Part shown: piece after piece, positions 33,770-42,058 of the stretch | Numbering within the stretch: position 1 is the first letter of the stretch | How the letters are laid out: each line of letters opens with the position of its first letter | Assembly: GCF_018024495.1 (NCBI RefSeq) | Contig: NZ_CP071696.1 | Location: forward strand, 1,798,001 to 1,862,000 | Direction of reading: 5' to 3' | Origin: Agromyces archimandritae | GTDB taxonomy: Bacteria; Actinomycetota; Actinomycetes; Actinomycetales; Microbacteriaceae | DNA: 64,000 nucleotides | Notes under the pieces: generated by a model | What the model saw: the letters and a program-made list of their open reading frames with translations, nothing else | What the model was told of the DNA's origin: nothing | Database searches by the model: none | Made by a program: the position numbers and the translations under genes

Positions 33770-34039
33770 TCACCAGTAGGAGATCTCCCACATCCACGGG
33801 CGCGACGCGTTGTCGACCTTGTACTTGCAGGAGTGGTAGACCTTCGTCTGATACCCCTTCATCAGCAGGTTCGTGTACTTGACGGCGAAGACCGCCGCGC
33901 ACTGCGCCTGTGTCGTGTAGCGCTTGACCTCGCGGTTGACGGCGGCCTGAGCCGGCATCGCCGCCCCGAGGACGAGGCCGACGCTGAGGGCGCCCGCCGC
34001 GAGGGCGCCGAGCGTGCGCTTGGTTCGGGTTCGTTCCAT
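33770..34039 (-). CDS. Small secreted two-cysteine protein
   Basis: An 89-aa protein with a clear signal peptide (MERTRTKRTLGALAAGALSV to AMPAQA). The mature part of about 54 residues has two cysteines (AQCAAV, HSCKYK), several Tyr/Lys residues and a C-terminus WMWEISYW. The start ATG 34037-34039 has AGGAG eight bases upstream. No family is recognised. It resembles the 100-aa secreted protein at 30883 only in format. It is probably monocistronic, with hairpins on both sides. Confidence 0.72.
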   Translation of the reverse strand: MERTRTKRTLGALAAGALSVGLVLGAAMPAQAAVNREVKRYTTQAQCAAVFAVKYTNLLMKGYQTKVYHSCKYKVDNASRPWMWEISYW

Positions 34040-34184
34040 GTTCCGTGCTCCTGTGTCTTGGTGTGCATGGTCGCGGCGCGGGCGCAGCGGTGCCGCCGGC
34101 GCCGAGCCGACGATATCGGCGCTGCGCCGCGACCGACATGGGCAGCGGTGCCCGTGCCCTGAGTGGATGCGAGCCGGGCGCGGC

Positions 34185-34216
34185 GAGTGGATGCCGGCGC
34201 GCACCGGCATCCACTC
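34185..34216. terminator. GAGTGGATGCC hairpin after the dipeptidase-like gene
   Basis: Same 13-bp arms as at 33729 (GAGTGGATGCCGG / CCGGCATCCACTC) with loop CGCGCA, 11 bp beyond the stop of the minus-strand gene at 34228. The repeated placement supports a transcription-end role for GGATGCC hairpins in this genome. Confidence 0.6.
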
Positions 34217-34227
34217 GCGCCTGCGGC

Positions 34228-36405
34228 TCACCAGGCGATCGCGGCCTCCCACACGCGCACGTACCCCTCGGCGCCGGCCATGAGCTGCTGCTCGAGCAGC
34301 GGGCCATCGGCGCCGGCCTTGTGCACGACGTCGACCGTCCAGTCGGCGAGCTGGCCGTAGCCGGCGACGCCGTCGGTGTTGATGTCGAACACGCGGTCGC
34401 CCATGACGTACCGGTCGAGGGTGACGCCGTTCAGCGCGGTGAGCGGGTAGACGAGCGGATCGCTCGCCGCATCCTCACGGGCCGCGGCCTGCGGGCCCAG
34501 CCCGTTCACATCCGTGCCGAAGCCGTACGCGTCGATCACGCCCGGCGCCGCCTCGCGGTTGGCGATCCACTCGTCGAGGAAGCCCTCGCGGTCGCCCTGC
34601 GTGTGCGCGGCGTTCGCATAGCTCGCGACGAACCCGCCGACGTTCGCGATGCGGGCGATCATCGAACGGTCCGCCCAGGTGTGCGAGGTGAGCACGCCGG
34701 GGTAGCCGCGCTCCTCGGCCATGCCGAGCACGGCATCCGCCGTCTTCACGCTCATGTGGTCGATGTGGATCATGAGGCCGCGATCCATCGCCCGGTCGAC
34801 GAGCTGCCGCCCGAGCTCCGTGAGCCCGCGCACATTGCACACCGGGCCCTCCGGGTAGATCGGTGCGATCGTGCCCGCCGGCAGGCCCGACGAGCCGAGC
34901 AGCGCCGCGATCTCGTCGCTGCGGAGCGGCTGCTCGTTGTCGTGCGCGTCGCCCGCGCACGCCTCGGTCTGCCACCAGTGGCCCGTCGAGAGCTTGTTGC
35001 CGATGTTCACCGCCGCGCCCTGCGCGCCCGAGTCGAACCGGGTGCCGCCGAAGGCGTTGTCGAACTTGTGGACCGGGTATATTCCGCTGACGCCATATGA
35101 AACGAGTTCGTCGAGACCGGCGTCGATGTCGGCGGTCGTGCACAGCGGGGCGCCGTTCACCTCGCGGCAGCCGAACAGCTCGGAGCTCTCGACGCCCACG
35201 ATGACGGCGAGCTTGCCGTCGGCCGCGATCCGCCGCACCTCGTCCGGAGTCGTCGCGATGCGGAACCAGCCGAGCCCCGGCCCGCCCGACTGCGCGTCGA
35301 TGTAGTCCTGCATATCGCGCAGATACTGCGCCTGCAGCCGGATCTGCTCGGTCTCATCGCAGCTCGTGACCTTCTCGGGGTAGGCCTCGCAGATCACCCG
35401 GTTCGCGACGAGCAGGGCGTTCATGATGCGCTCGCCCGACTCCCACGCCCGCTGGATGCCGCGGAAGTACGCCTGCTCGTGCAGCAGCGTCTTCGGCTCC
35501 GGCCAATCGTTGAAGCTCGGCCAGCCGCGGTAGTCCATGAACGGGTCCGTACCGGAGATCAGCGCGCCCGTCCACCCGCTCGCGCCGATGGCCGAGTGCG
35601 AAAGGCACCCCTTCAGGGCCTCCTCCACGCCGCCCGCCGCGAACGGGCTGCCGCAGCGCATCTTGCCGCCGAAACCGGCGGCGGCCGTCACATGCATGTG
35701 CGCGTCGATGAAACCGTTCAGCGTGCCGTCGGCGTTCACCGCGGGCTCGGGCGTGCCGCTCACGCCCGTGGCGATGTCGGGAACCTCCGCGCATCCATCG
35801 GCCGGCTCGGCCGTGAACGAACCGCTCGCCGCCGCCAGCAGCCCGAGCTTCGCGCCGATGCGCTTGTCGTTGAACGTGGAGGCGAGCTGCAGCCCGTCGC
35901 TGCTGCGCACCGCAGCCCAGTCGGCCCGTTCGCCGTAGCTGGAACCGGGCATGACGGTGTTGAAGATGCTCAGATACAGGTGGCTGCCGCGCTGATCGAC
36001 GAGGAAATACGTGCCGAGTCCCGTCGCCTCGAAGCGGATCTTCGCCGCCTTCGCGGCCGTGCCGTTCGTGCCGTAGCCGGCGGTCTTGCGGGTGACGTAG
36101 CCGCTGCCGAGGCGAAGGGCGACGCACGCGCCGTCGAGGTCCTCCGCCGGGGCGGGGGTTTCTGCGGCTGCCGCGGGCGCGGATGCGGCGGCTGCGGTGG
36201 ATACCGGGCTCGCCGCCGGGCTTACGGTCGGGCTCGCCGCCGCCGGGGCGAGGCCGGTGCCTGCGAGGGCGACCGCCGTCGCGGCGACGGCGAGCGTGCG
36301 GAGCGCACGGGCGAGCCGGGGCCGAGGCGGGGCGGTGTCGTGGTCGGGTGTTCGGCGGCGGGTGCGGATGCCGGGGGTGCGGATGGTGCGGATGCGTTCG
36401 CTCAC
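34228..36405 (-). CDS. Secreted metal-dependent hydrolase, membrane-dipeptidase-like
   Basis: A 725-aa exported protein. The N-terminal 90 residues hold a signal region and an Ala/Pro-rich linker. Residues about 90-200 form a beta-rich module (VALRLGSGYVTRKTAG, FVDQRGSHLYLSIFNT-like). The main domain begins GFIDAHMHV, a metal-binding motif of the amidohydrolase superfamily, with VGVESSELFG, MIHIDHMSVKTADAVL and VLTSHTWADRS, an order like M19 dipeptidases. I infer a surface or secreted peptidase/amidase, without a known substrate. The start ATG is at 36403-36405; the promoter is not evident. Confidence 0.7.
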   Translation of the reverse strand: MSERIRTIRTPGIRTRRRTPDHDTAPPRPRLARALRTLAVAATAVALAGTGLAPAAASPTVSPAASPVSTAAAASAPAAAAETPAPAEDLDGACVALRLGSGYVTRKTAGYGTNGTAAKAAKIRFEATGLGTYFLVDQRGSHLYLSIFNTVMPGSSYGERADWAAVRSSDGLQLASTFNDKRIGAKLGLLAAASGSFTAEPADGCAEVPDIATGVSGTPEPAVNADGTLNGFIDAHMHVTAAAGFGGKMRCGSPFAAGGVEEALKGCLSHSAIGASGWTGALISGTDPFMDYRGWPSFNDWPEPKTLLHEQAYFRGIQRAWESGERIMNALLVANRVICEAYPEKVTSCDETEQIRLQAQYLRDMQDYIDAQSGGPGLGWFRIATTPDEVRRIAADGKLAVIVGVESSELFGCREVNGAPLCTTADIDAGLDELVSYGVSGIYPVHKFDNAFGGTRFDSGAQGAAVNIGNKLSTGHWWQTEACAGDAHDNEQPLRSDEIAALLGSSGLPAGTIAPIYPEGPVCNVRGLTELGRQLVDRAMDRGLMIHIDHMSVKTADAVLGMAEERGYPGVLTSHTWADRSMIARIANVGGFVASYANAAHTQGDREGFLDEWIANREAAPGVIDAYGFGTDVNGLGPQAAAREDAASDPLVYPLTALNGVTLDRYVMGDRVFDINTDGVAGYGQLADWTVDVVHKAGADGPLLEQQLMAGAEGYVRVWEAAIAW

Positions 36406-36640
36406 AGATCCTCCTCGAACGACGGTGTACGAGACTGGACGCAGGCTATCGGCCGCCTATGGCCCGGTGCCGCATTCGTCGACAGTGCACAACGGCATCC
36501 ACCCGCGGGGTCGCCGCATTGTGCCCACTCTCCAACCGCACGGGCCAGCCGCCCCCTACCCGGCGGGCGCCGCCTCTACCCGCCGGGCTCCGCCGCATCC
36601 CCGTGCTGTGGGCGCCGCCGCATCCACACCCTGTCCCTGC

Positions 36641-36710
36641 TTGCGGGGGTCATATCCCGCCACATTCACGGGGTTCGGCGCGGAAAACTGGCAGGAAATG
36701 ACCCCCGGAA
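36641..36710. repeat. 70-bp palindromic element, copy 8
   Basis: Starts TTGCGGGGGTCATATCCCGCC and ends GGCAGGAAATGACCCCCGGAA. It lies 55 bp past the 3' end of the RIO kinase gene. The rest of the 36406-36765 gap contains GGCATCC words and no gene that I can support. Confidence 0.92.
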
Positions 36711-36765
36711 GGGGTGGGATGCGGCACCCACTGCGCACCGGCATCCACCCCCGGAACCCCCCGGC

Positions 36766-37353
36766 TCACCAGGCGAGGACGCCGACGAGTTCGGCGAAGA
36801 GCTCCTCGGCGTCGCATTCGAGCCCGTGCCGCGTGAACCAGGTGCACACGTTGACGCAGTCGCGGTGCAGCAGGTCCATGCCGCTCGGGTTCGAGATGAC
36901 ATCGACGAGCTGCGGCAGGTCGATGATGACGAGGCGGTCGCCGTCGACGAGCAGGTTGTACGGCGAGAGGTCGCCGTGCGCGAGGCCCGCGCCGGCGAGC
37001 CGGTGCATGGCGTCGGTGAGCTGCTCGAGCATCGGCCGCAGTTCCGGCCCGCGCAGGCGCGTCTCGGCGAGGCGCGGGGCGGCGACACGGCCGGTGCCGA
37101 CGAACTCCATGAGCAGTTCGGTGCCGAGCACCTGCACGGGGTACGGCACCGGGACGCCGAGCTCGACGAGCCGGCAGAGCGCATCGAACTCGGCGCTCGC
37201 CCACTGGCTTGCGGCGAAACTGCGCCCGTATCCCGTGCGGCGCGCCATGGCGCGCGCGTCGCGGCTGCGACGCGTCGAACGGCCCTCGGTGTAGATCGTC
37301 GAGCGGTGGAAATCGCTGCGCTCGCCCGCGCGGTACCGCTTGGCCGCGAGCAC
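36766..37353 (-). CDS. RIO-type protein kinase, N-terminally truncated
   Basis: A 195-aa fragment of a RIO kinase. It has the catalytic-lysine strand LAAKRYR right at the start, the catalytic loop GLAHGDLSPYNLLVD and the metal-binding DLPQ. Actinobacterial relatives have another 60-80 residues with the glycine-rich loop (GKEADV type) before this point. Here the sequence upstream is made of GCATCC words with no homologous frame. The ATP-binding lobe is incomplete, so the product is probably inactive and the gene decaying. The first usable start is GTG 37351-37353. Confidence 0.7.
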   Translation of the reverse strand: MLAAKRYRAGERSDFHRSTIYTEGRSTRRSRDARAMARRTGYGRSFAASQWASAEFDALCRLVELGVPVPYPVQVLGTELLMEFVGTGRVAAPRLAETRLRGPELRPMLEQLTDAMHRLAGAGLAHGDLSPYNLLVDGDRLVIIDLPQLVDVISNPSGMDLLHRDCVNVCTWFTRHGLECDAEELFAELVGVLAW

Positions 37354-37440
37354 GCTGTCCGGGTGCGGATGCCCTGGGGCGATGCGTGCCGTGACGCGCG
37401 GACGCCGCGGTCGATGGATGCCGTTGCGCAGCGCCGCCGG

Positions 37441-37506
37441 TCAGGCGGTGTGCGCGACCTCGCTGGATGAAGAAGCGGATGCGTGGCGTGCGACGAGAAC
37501 AGTCAT
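37441..37506 (-). CDS. Possible 21-aa peptide
   Basis: MTVLVARHASASSSSEVAHT plus one Ala, preceded by GGGGAGGG six bases before the ATG, one of the best ribosome sites in this stretch. It may be a leader peptide, the surviving start of a gene whose body was lost together with the front of the RIO kinase, or noise. Confidence 0.25.
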   Translation of the reverse strand: MTVLVARHASASSSSEVAHTA

Positions 37507-37669
37507 GATCGCCCTCCCCTCTTCGGCGGCCGGAGCCGGCGCGCGCCGATCGGCGCGACTCCGCTCATCGTATGCGCTCGAGCATCCACTGTCGAGGCCT
37601 CGGCCCGTCGCTGCTCGCTGCCCGCCCCGCTGCCCGCGCCGCCGCGCGCAGCCTGCGCCGCTCCAGCCA

Positions 37670-37731
37670 GGAGTGCCGATCTCCCGCGGGAGTGCCGACC
37701 TCCCGGCACTCCCGCGGGAGATCGGCACTCC
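37670..37731. repeat. 62-bp palindromic element, copy 3
   Basis: Arms GGAGTGCCGATCTCCCGCG and CGCGGGAGATCGGCACTCC enclose GGAGTGCCGACCTCCCGGCAC. Exactly 62 bp, like copies 1 and 2. It lies in the 715-bp gap 37354-38068. Apart from this element, the possible peptide and the LacI operators, that gap shows no gene. Confidence 0.9.
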
Positions 37732-37832
37732 TGCGAAGGCGGCGGCGCCAGGAGCGGGGCGGCGGGAGGACCGTGCCGCCGCGTGCCGCCCCCCGATGTC
37801 GCTGTCGCCGGCCCACCCGCACCGCCGCATCC

Positions 37833-37940
37833 ACTGCAATCGGTTTCACGATGCGCCGCGCGGCGCGATCTATGCGCCCGCAGAGATCACGCCCCGATCA
37901 CGGGCCGCCCCGATCCCTTGACGTTGAAATCGATTTCTGG
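37833..37940. promoter_or_regulatory. Two LacI-type operators before the sugar ABC operon
   Basis: GTTGAAATCGATTTCTGG (37923-37940) contains the perfect palindrome GAAATCGATTTC. A weaker site, ACTGCAATCGGTTTCACG (37833-37850), matches 13 of 18 bases of the site before the GH172 gene. TTGACG at 37918-37923 is a -35-like box overlapped by the strong site. Two sites 90 bp apart would allow looping by a LacI tetramer or two dimers. Confidence 0.8.
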
Positions 37941-38068
37941 AACCCTGGTGCCACGCTGATCGCCGACGATCCGGCTGCACTCCGACCGGGACGCGATCCG
38001 CGGGATCCGGCCGTTGCGGCCGGGAGTCCGGGCGGCTCGACGACGAGCCGGATCCCTGAGGAGGGAAG

Positions 38069-39388
38069 ATGCACAAGAGGCACAAGCGGTTCAGCAGGAT
38101 CACGGGCATCATCGCGGCCGTCGCCGCGACGAGCCTCGCGCTCGCCGGGTGCTCCGGCGGGGGTTCGTCAGGCGGCGCCGAAGGCGACCCCGAGAAGGGC
38201 GCACTCACCTTCGTCTACATGGGCGACGCCGACCAGCAGAAGGCGTTCAATGCGCTCTTCGCGGAGTTCAACAAGCAGTACCCCGGCATCAAGCTGAAGG
38301 CGCAGGGCATCCCAAGCGGTGACTGGTCGGTGTTCTCGAACACCGTCGCCACGCGCCTTGCGGGCGGGCAGAAGATCGACATCATCCAGGTCGCCACCGA
38401 GGGCCAGCGGCTGTTCGCCTCGAAGGGCGTGCTCGAACCGCTGGAGCCCTTCATCGAACAGGATCAGGACTACGTCGACGACTACTTCGCCGACATCAAC
38501 CCCGAACTCGTCGAGTTCAACGAGCAGTTCGCATCCGGGCCCGACGGCGAGACCCTCTTCATCCCCGGCGGCTTCAACACGATGGGGCTCTACCTGAACA
38601 AGACCGTGTTCGAGGCGGCCGGTGTGCCGATCCCCGAGGAGGGGAACTGGACGTGGGACGAATTCGAGGCCGCCGGCACGCAGATCAAGGAGAAGACGGG
38701 GGCGTACCTCTTCGGCGCCGGCTCCGGCTACTTCACCGACGTCATGCCGTGGCTCACGACGAACGGCGCGAGCACCTTCAACGACGACTGGAGCGAGCCC
38801 ACCTACGACTCGCCCGAGGCCGTCGAGTCGGCCGAGTTCGTCCGCAAGCTCGTCGAGGAGGGCCTTGCGCCCGAGCCCGGCGGTCAGTTCGACGCCGAGA
38901 CGCAGTACAAACAGGGTAAGCTCGCGTCGATCGGCGGCGGCCGTTGGCCGACCATCGGCATGCGCAACATCGACATGGTCGACGACACGGTCATCGTGAA
39001 CTTCCCGACCAAAACCGGCAATGGATCGCCGGTCGGCTGGGATGCCTGGAACATCGCGAAGAAGAGCGAGAACAAGCAGGCCGCGTGGACGTTCATCAAG
39101 TTCCTCATGTCGCAGGAGGCCGGCGAGTACTTCGCGAGCATCGGCGGCACGATCGTGCCCGCCCGCACCTCCGTCGTCGAATCGGATGCGTTCACCGAGA
39201 ACGCTCCCGCGGGGTCGACGCGCCTGAGCGATGCGATGGCGTTCGCCACCCCGATCCCCTCGATCGACCGGGGCGCCGAAGCGCAGAAGGCGATCCAGGA
39301 GGCGTGGGAGACGATCATCACCGGCAACGGCGATGCCGCCGACACCCTCGCGAAGGCGCAGAAGACCCTCGAGGGTCTCGTCGAGTGA
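38069..39388 (+). CDS. Sugar ABC transporter substrate-binding lipoprotein
   Basis: A 439-aa family-1 solute-binding protein with lipobox LALAGC and a Gly/Ser linker. The mature protein shows the usual order TFVYMGDADQQKAFNALFAE, IPSGDWSVFSNTVATRLAGG, DIIQVATEG, FIPGGFNTMGLYLNKTVFEAAG and, near the end, AWTFIKFLMS. It should capture an oligosaccharide outside the membrane for the two permeases that follow. ATG 38069 has GAGGAGG upstream. It heads a five-gene operon in which every junction is a four-base stop-start overlap, controlled by LacI-type sites. Confidence 0.93.
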   Translation: MHKRHKRFSRITGIIAAVAATSLALAGCSGGGSSGGAEGDPEKGALTFVYMGDADQQKAFNALFAEFNKQYPGIKLKAQGIPSGDWSVFSNTVATRLAGGQKIDIIQVATEGQRLFASKGVLEPLEPFIEQDQDYVDDYFADINPELVEFNEQFASGPDGETLFIPGGFNTMGLYLNKTVFEAAGVPIPEEGNWTWDEFEAAGTQIKEKTGAYLFGAGSGYFTDVMPWLTTNGASTFNDDWSEPTYDSPEAVESAEFVRKLVEEGLAPEPGGQFDAETQYKQGKLASIGGGRWPTIGMRNIDMVDDTVIVNFPTKTGNGSPVGWDAWNIAKKSENKQAAWTFIKFLMSQEAGEYFASIGGTIVPARTSVVESDAFTENAPAGSTRLSDAMAFATPIPSIDRGAEAQKAIQEAWETIITGNGDAADTLAKAQKTLEGLVE

Positions 39389-40305
39389 CCGAGAGCACCA
39401 TGCTGGTGCGGCGCCCCGGGGCCATGCTCCGGCGGCGTCGCACCGAGGCGGCCGGGTGGATGTTCGTCAGCCCGGCCCTGCTGCTGTTCCTCGTGTTCAT
39501 CGCGGGCCCGTTCGCCTTCGCGATCGTACTCGCCCTGTTCAAGTGGGATCTGCTCACCGATCCGCAGTTCATCGGCTTCGACAACTTCGCCGCGCTCTTC
39601 GCCGATCCCGTGCTGCCGCAGGTGCTCGGCAACACCTTCGTGTTCGCCCTGGCGTCGGTCGTCACGCACATCGTGTTCGGTCTGCTGCTCGCGATCGCCG
39701 TGAACCGTGTCGTCAGCCGAACGCTGAATTACTTCCTGCGGGTAGCGATCTTCTTCCCGTTCCTCATCTCCTGGGCGGCGGTGTCCCTGCTGTGGAAGTA
39801 CGTGCTCGATCCCACCTTCGGCTATGTCGCCCAGTACGGGGCCGTCGTCGGCATCGACACCCCGAACTTCTTCACCGACCCGGCGTGGGCGTTGCCGGCG
39901 ATCATCGTCATCGACCTCTGGCATACGCTCGGCTTCACCTTCATCATCATGCTCGCCGGCCTGCAGACGGTGCCGACGGAGCTGCTCGAGGCAGCCCGCA
40001 CCGACGGCGCGAACGCCTGGCAGACGTTCTGGCGGGTGACGTTGCCGCTCATGTCGCCGACCCTGTTCTTCGCGACGATCATCACCTTCATCGGCGCGTT
40101 CCAGATCTTCGAGCCCATCCAGATCATCACGCAGGGCGGCCCGAACGATGCGACGAAGACGATCGTCATGTATCTGTACGAGCGCGGCTTCCAGGCGTTC
40201 GATATGGGGTACGCGGCGGCGGTGGCGATCCTCGTGTTCGTGATCGTGATGGGCGTGACCCTGCTGCAGTTCATCGGCAGGCGGAAGTGGGTGCACGAAG
40301 CATGA
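39385..40305 (+). CDS. Sugar ABC transporter permease 1 (MalF type)
   Basis: A 306-aa inner-membrane permease with about six helices, the first after a basic N-terminus (LLFLVFIAGPFAFAIVLALF). The EAA loop that docks the ATPase is seen at ELLEAARTDGANAWQTFWRV. The start is GTG 39385-39387, overlapping the stop of the binding-protein gene (GTGA). No ATPase is encoded in the operon, so a shared MsmK/UgpC-type ATPase from elsewhere is expected. Confidence 0.92.
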   Translation: MTESTMLVRRPGAMLRRRRTEAAGWMFVSPALLLFLVFIAGPFAFAIVLALFKWDLLTDPQFIGFDNFAALFADPVLPQVLGNTFVFALASVVTHIVFGLLLAIAVNRVVSRTLNYFLRVAIFFPFLISWAAVSLLWKYVLDPTFGYVAQYGAVVGIDTPNFFTDPAWALPAIIVIDLWHTLGFTFIIMLAGLQTVPTELLEAARTDGANAWQTFWRVTLPLMSPTLFFATIITFIGAFQIFEPIQIITQGGPNDATKTIVMYLYERGFQAFDMGYAAAVAILVFVIVMGVTLLQFIGRRKWVHEA

Positions 40306-41216
40306 CGCTCGATCTCGAGACCGGCCGGCCCACGGCATCCACCCCCGGGCCGGATCTGCTGACGCGCATCGATCGCGCGCCGCGCCGACACCGGCGCACA
40401 TCGACGGGCAGCATCGTGCTCGACGTCGCGCTCGCCGTGTTCGGCGTCGTGATGATCGCCCCGCTCGTGTGGCTCATCGTCACGAGCCTCACGGATCCGT
40501 CGGCGGCCTTCCCGACGCCGCCGAGCTGGCTGCCGATCCCGTTCAGCCTGCAGAACTTCGCCGACGTGTTCGACTACATGCCGTTCGGGCAGCAGTTCGG
40601 CAATTCGGTGCTGCTCGCCGTGATCTGCACCGCGGGCTCGCTGTTCTTCTCGGTGCTCGCCGCGTATGGGTTCGCCCGCGTCGAATTCCGCGGCAGCCGG
40701 GGTCTGCTCGTGTTCATGCTGTCGGCGCTCATGGTGCCGGCGCAGCTCGTGATCATCCCCGTGTTCATCATGATGCGCGAGCTCGGTCTGGTCGATACGC
40801 TCGCAGCGCTCTGGCTGCCGGCGCTCGTGAACGTCTTCCAGATCTTCTTCCTCACGCAGTACTTCCGATCCATTCCGCGGGAGCTCGACGAGGCGGCGAC
40901 GATCGACGGCGCCGGGCACCTGTGGATCCTGTTCCGGATGCTCGTGCCGCTGTCGGGGCCGGCGCTGTCGGCCCTCGCGATCCTGTCGTTCGAGGCATCG
41001 TGGAACGGATACTTCGGCCCCCTCATCTTCCTTTCGAGCCCCGAGAACATGACGCTGCCGCTCGGCCTCGTCGTGCTGCAGAACGGCTTCGGCGCGGCAC
41101 CGGCGGCGGTGGTGTTCGCCGCGATCACGCTCGTGGTGCTGCCGGTGCTCATCGTGTTCCTGCTGTTCCAGAAGCAGTTCGTGTCGAGCATCGCTTCGAC
41201 GGGACTGAAGGGGTGA
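40302..41216 (+). CDS. Sugar ABC transporter permease 2 (MalG type)
   Basis: A 304-aa permease with six predicted helices and the EAA motif ELDEAATIDGAGHLWILFRM near residue 200. The N-terminal cytoplasmic 35 residues are followed by IVLDVALAVFGVVMIAPLVW. It starts at ATG 40302, overlapping the stop of permease 1, and is coupled to the next gene by GTGA. It forms the translocation pore with permease 1. Confidence 0.92.
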   Translation: MTLDLETGRPTASTPGPDLLTRIDRAPRRHRRTSTGSIVLDVALAVFGVVMIAPLVWLIVTSLTDPSAAFPTPPSWLPIPFSLQNFADVFDYMPFGQQFGNSVLLAVICTAGSLFFSVLAAYGFARVEFRGSRGLLVFMLSALMVPAQLVIIPVFIMMRELGLVDTLAALWLPALVNVFQIFFLTQYFRSIPRELDEAATIDGAGHLWILFRMLVPLSGPALSALAILSFEASWNGYFGPLIFLSSPENMTLPLGLVVLQNGFGAAPAAVVFAAITLVVLPVLIVFLLFQKQFVSSIASTGLKG

Positions 41217-42058
41217 GCGCGGTGCGGGGCGCGGATGCCGGGGGGCGCGGGCGTGCGGCCGCGGTGGATGCCCCGGGGCCCGGTTCGGGTGCTGCGGTGG
41301 ATGCCGCGGCGCATGGCGACCCGGCCCTCGCCCGCTTCTTCCCCGCACTCTGGCGCGCCCTGCCGGTGCTGCTCGGTGCGAGCGTCGCGATCGCCGCCGT
41401 CGTGCTGGTCGCGCTCCACCTGCTGGGGGCGGGCAGCCCGCTGCTGCCGCTTGCGATCGCCCTGCCCGCCGCACCGTTCGCCGCATGGGCGACGCGGCAC
41501 CTCGCCGCCGAGACCGAGGGGCGACGCGCCCGCACCTCGTGGCGCGACGCACGCCGCGCGGCCGCCGTGCTCGCGGTGCCCGCGCTCGCCGCGGGCCTCA
41601 CGGTCGCCGCCGGCGACATCGCGGTGCGCTCGGGCATCCCGGGCATGATGGCATCGGCACTTCTCGGCCTGGCTGCGACGATCCTGACCCTGCTGACGGC
41701 GGTCGCCGCCCTGCCGCTCGCCGTCGAACGCGACGAGGCGCGCCTCTCCTCGGTGTGGCGGGTCGCTCTGCACGCCACCGCGCGCACGCCGATCCCGGCG
41801 ATCGGCGTCCTCGCCTTCACCGCCGCGGCCGCCTGGGCGAGCCTCGTCTCCACGATCGGCCTGTTCGCCCTCGTGCCCGGCCTCGCCGTCGCCCTGTGCT
41901 GGGCCGCGGCCGCCACCGCGCTCGGGCGCATCGGTGTCGTGCCGGTGCGCCTCGGCATCCACTCGGCGGAGACCGCTCCGCCCGAGCATGCCGCCGCCGG
42001 TCAGCCCGAGCCCACGACCGGCATCCGCATCCCGAACGAAACGGAGCACTCCGCGTGA
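41213..42058 (+). CDS. Membrane protein in the sugar operon (possibly DUF624/YesL-like)
   Basis: A 281-aa protein of about five to six hydrophobic helices (ALPVLLGASVAIAAVVLVAL, GLAATILTLLTAVAALPLAV, AWASLVSTIGLFALVPGLAV). Small integral membrane proteins of the DUF624/YesL group often accompany carbohydrate ABC operons; the topology and place fit, but I see no decisive motif. The first 35 residues are a GGATGCC-word expansion ([20 protein letters not shown]...). It starts at GTG 41213, overlapping permease 2, and its stop overlaps the GH116 start. Confidence 0.6.
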   Translation: MSAVRGADAGGRGRAAAVDAPGPGSGAAVDAAAHGDPALARFFPALWRALPVLLGASVAIAAVVLVALHLLGAGSPLLPLAIALPAAPFAAWATRHLAAETEGRRARTSWRDARRAAAVLAVPALAAGLTVAAGDIAVRSGIPGMMASALLGLAATILTLLTAVAALPLAVERDEARLSSVWRVALHATARTPIPAIGVLAFTAAAAWASLVSTIGLFALVPGLAVALCWAAAATALGRIGVVPVRLGIHSAETAPPEHAAAGQPEPTTGIRIPNETEHSA

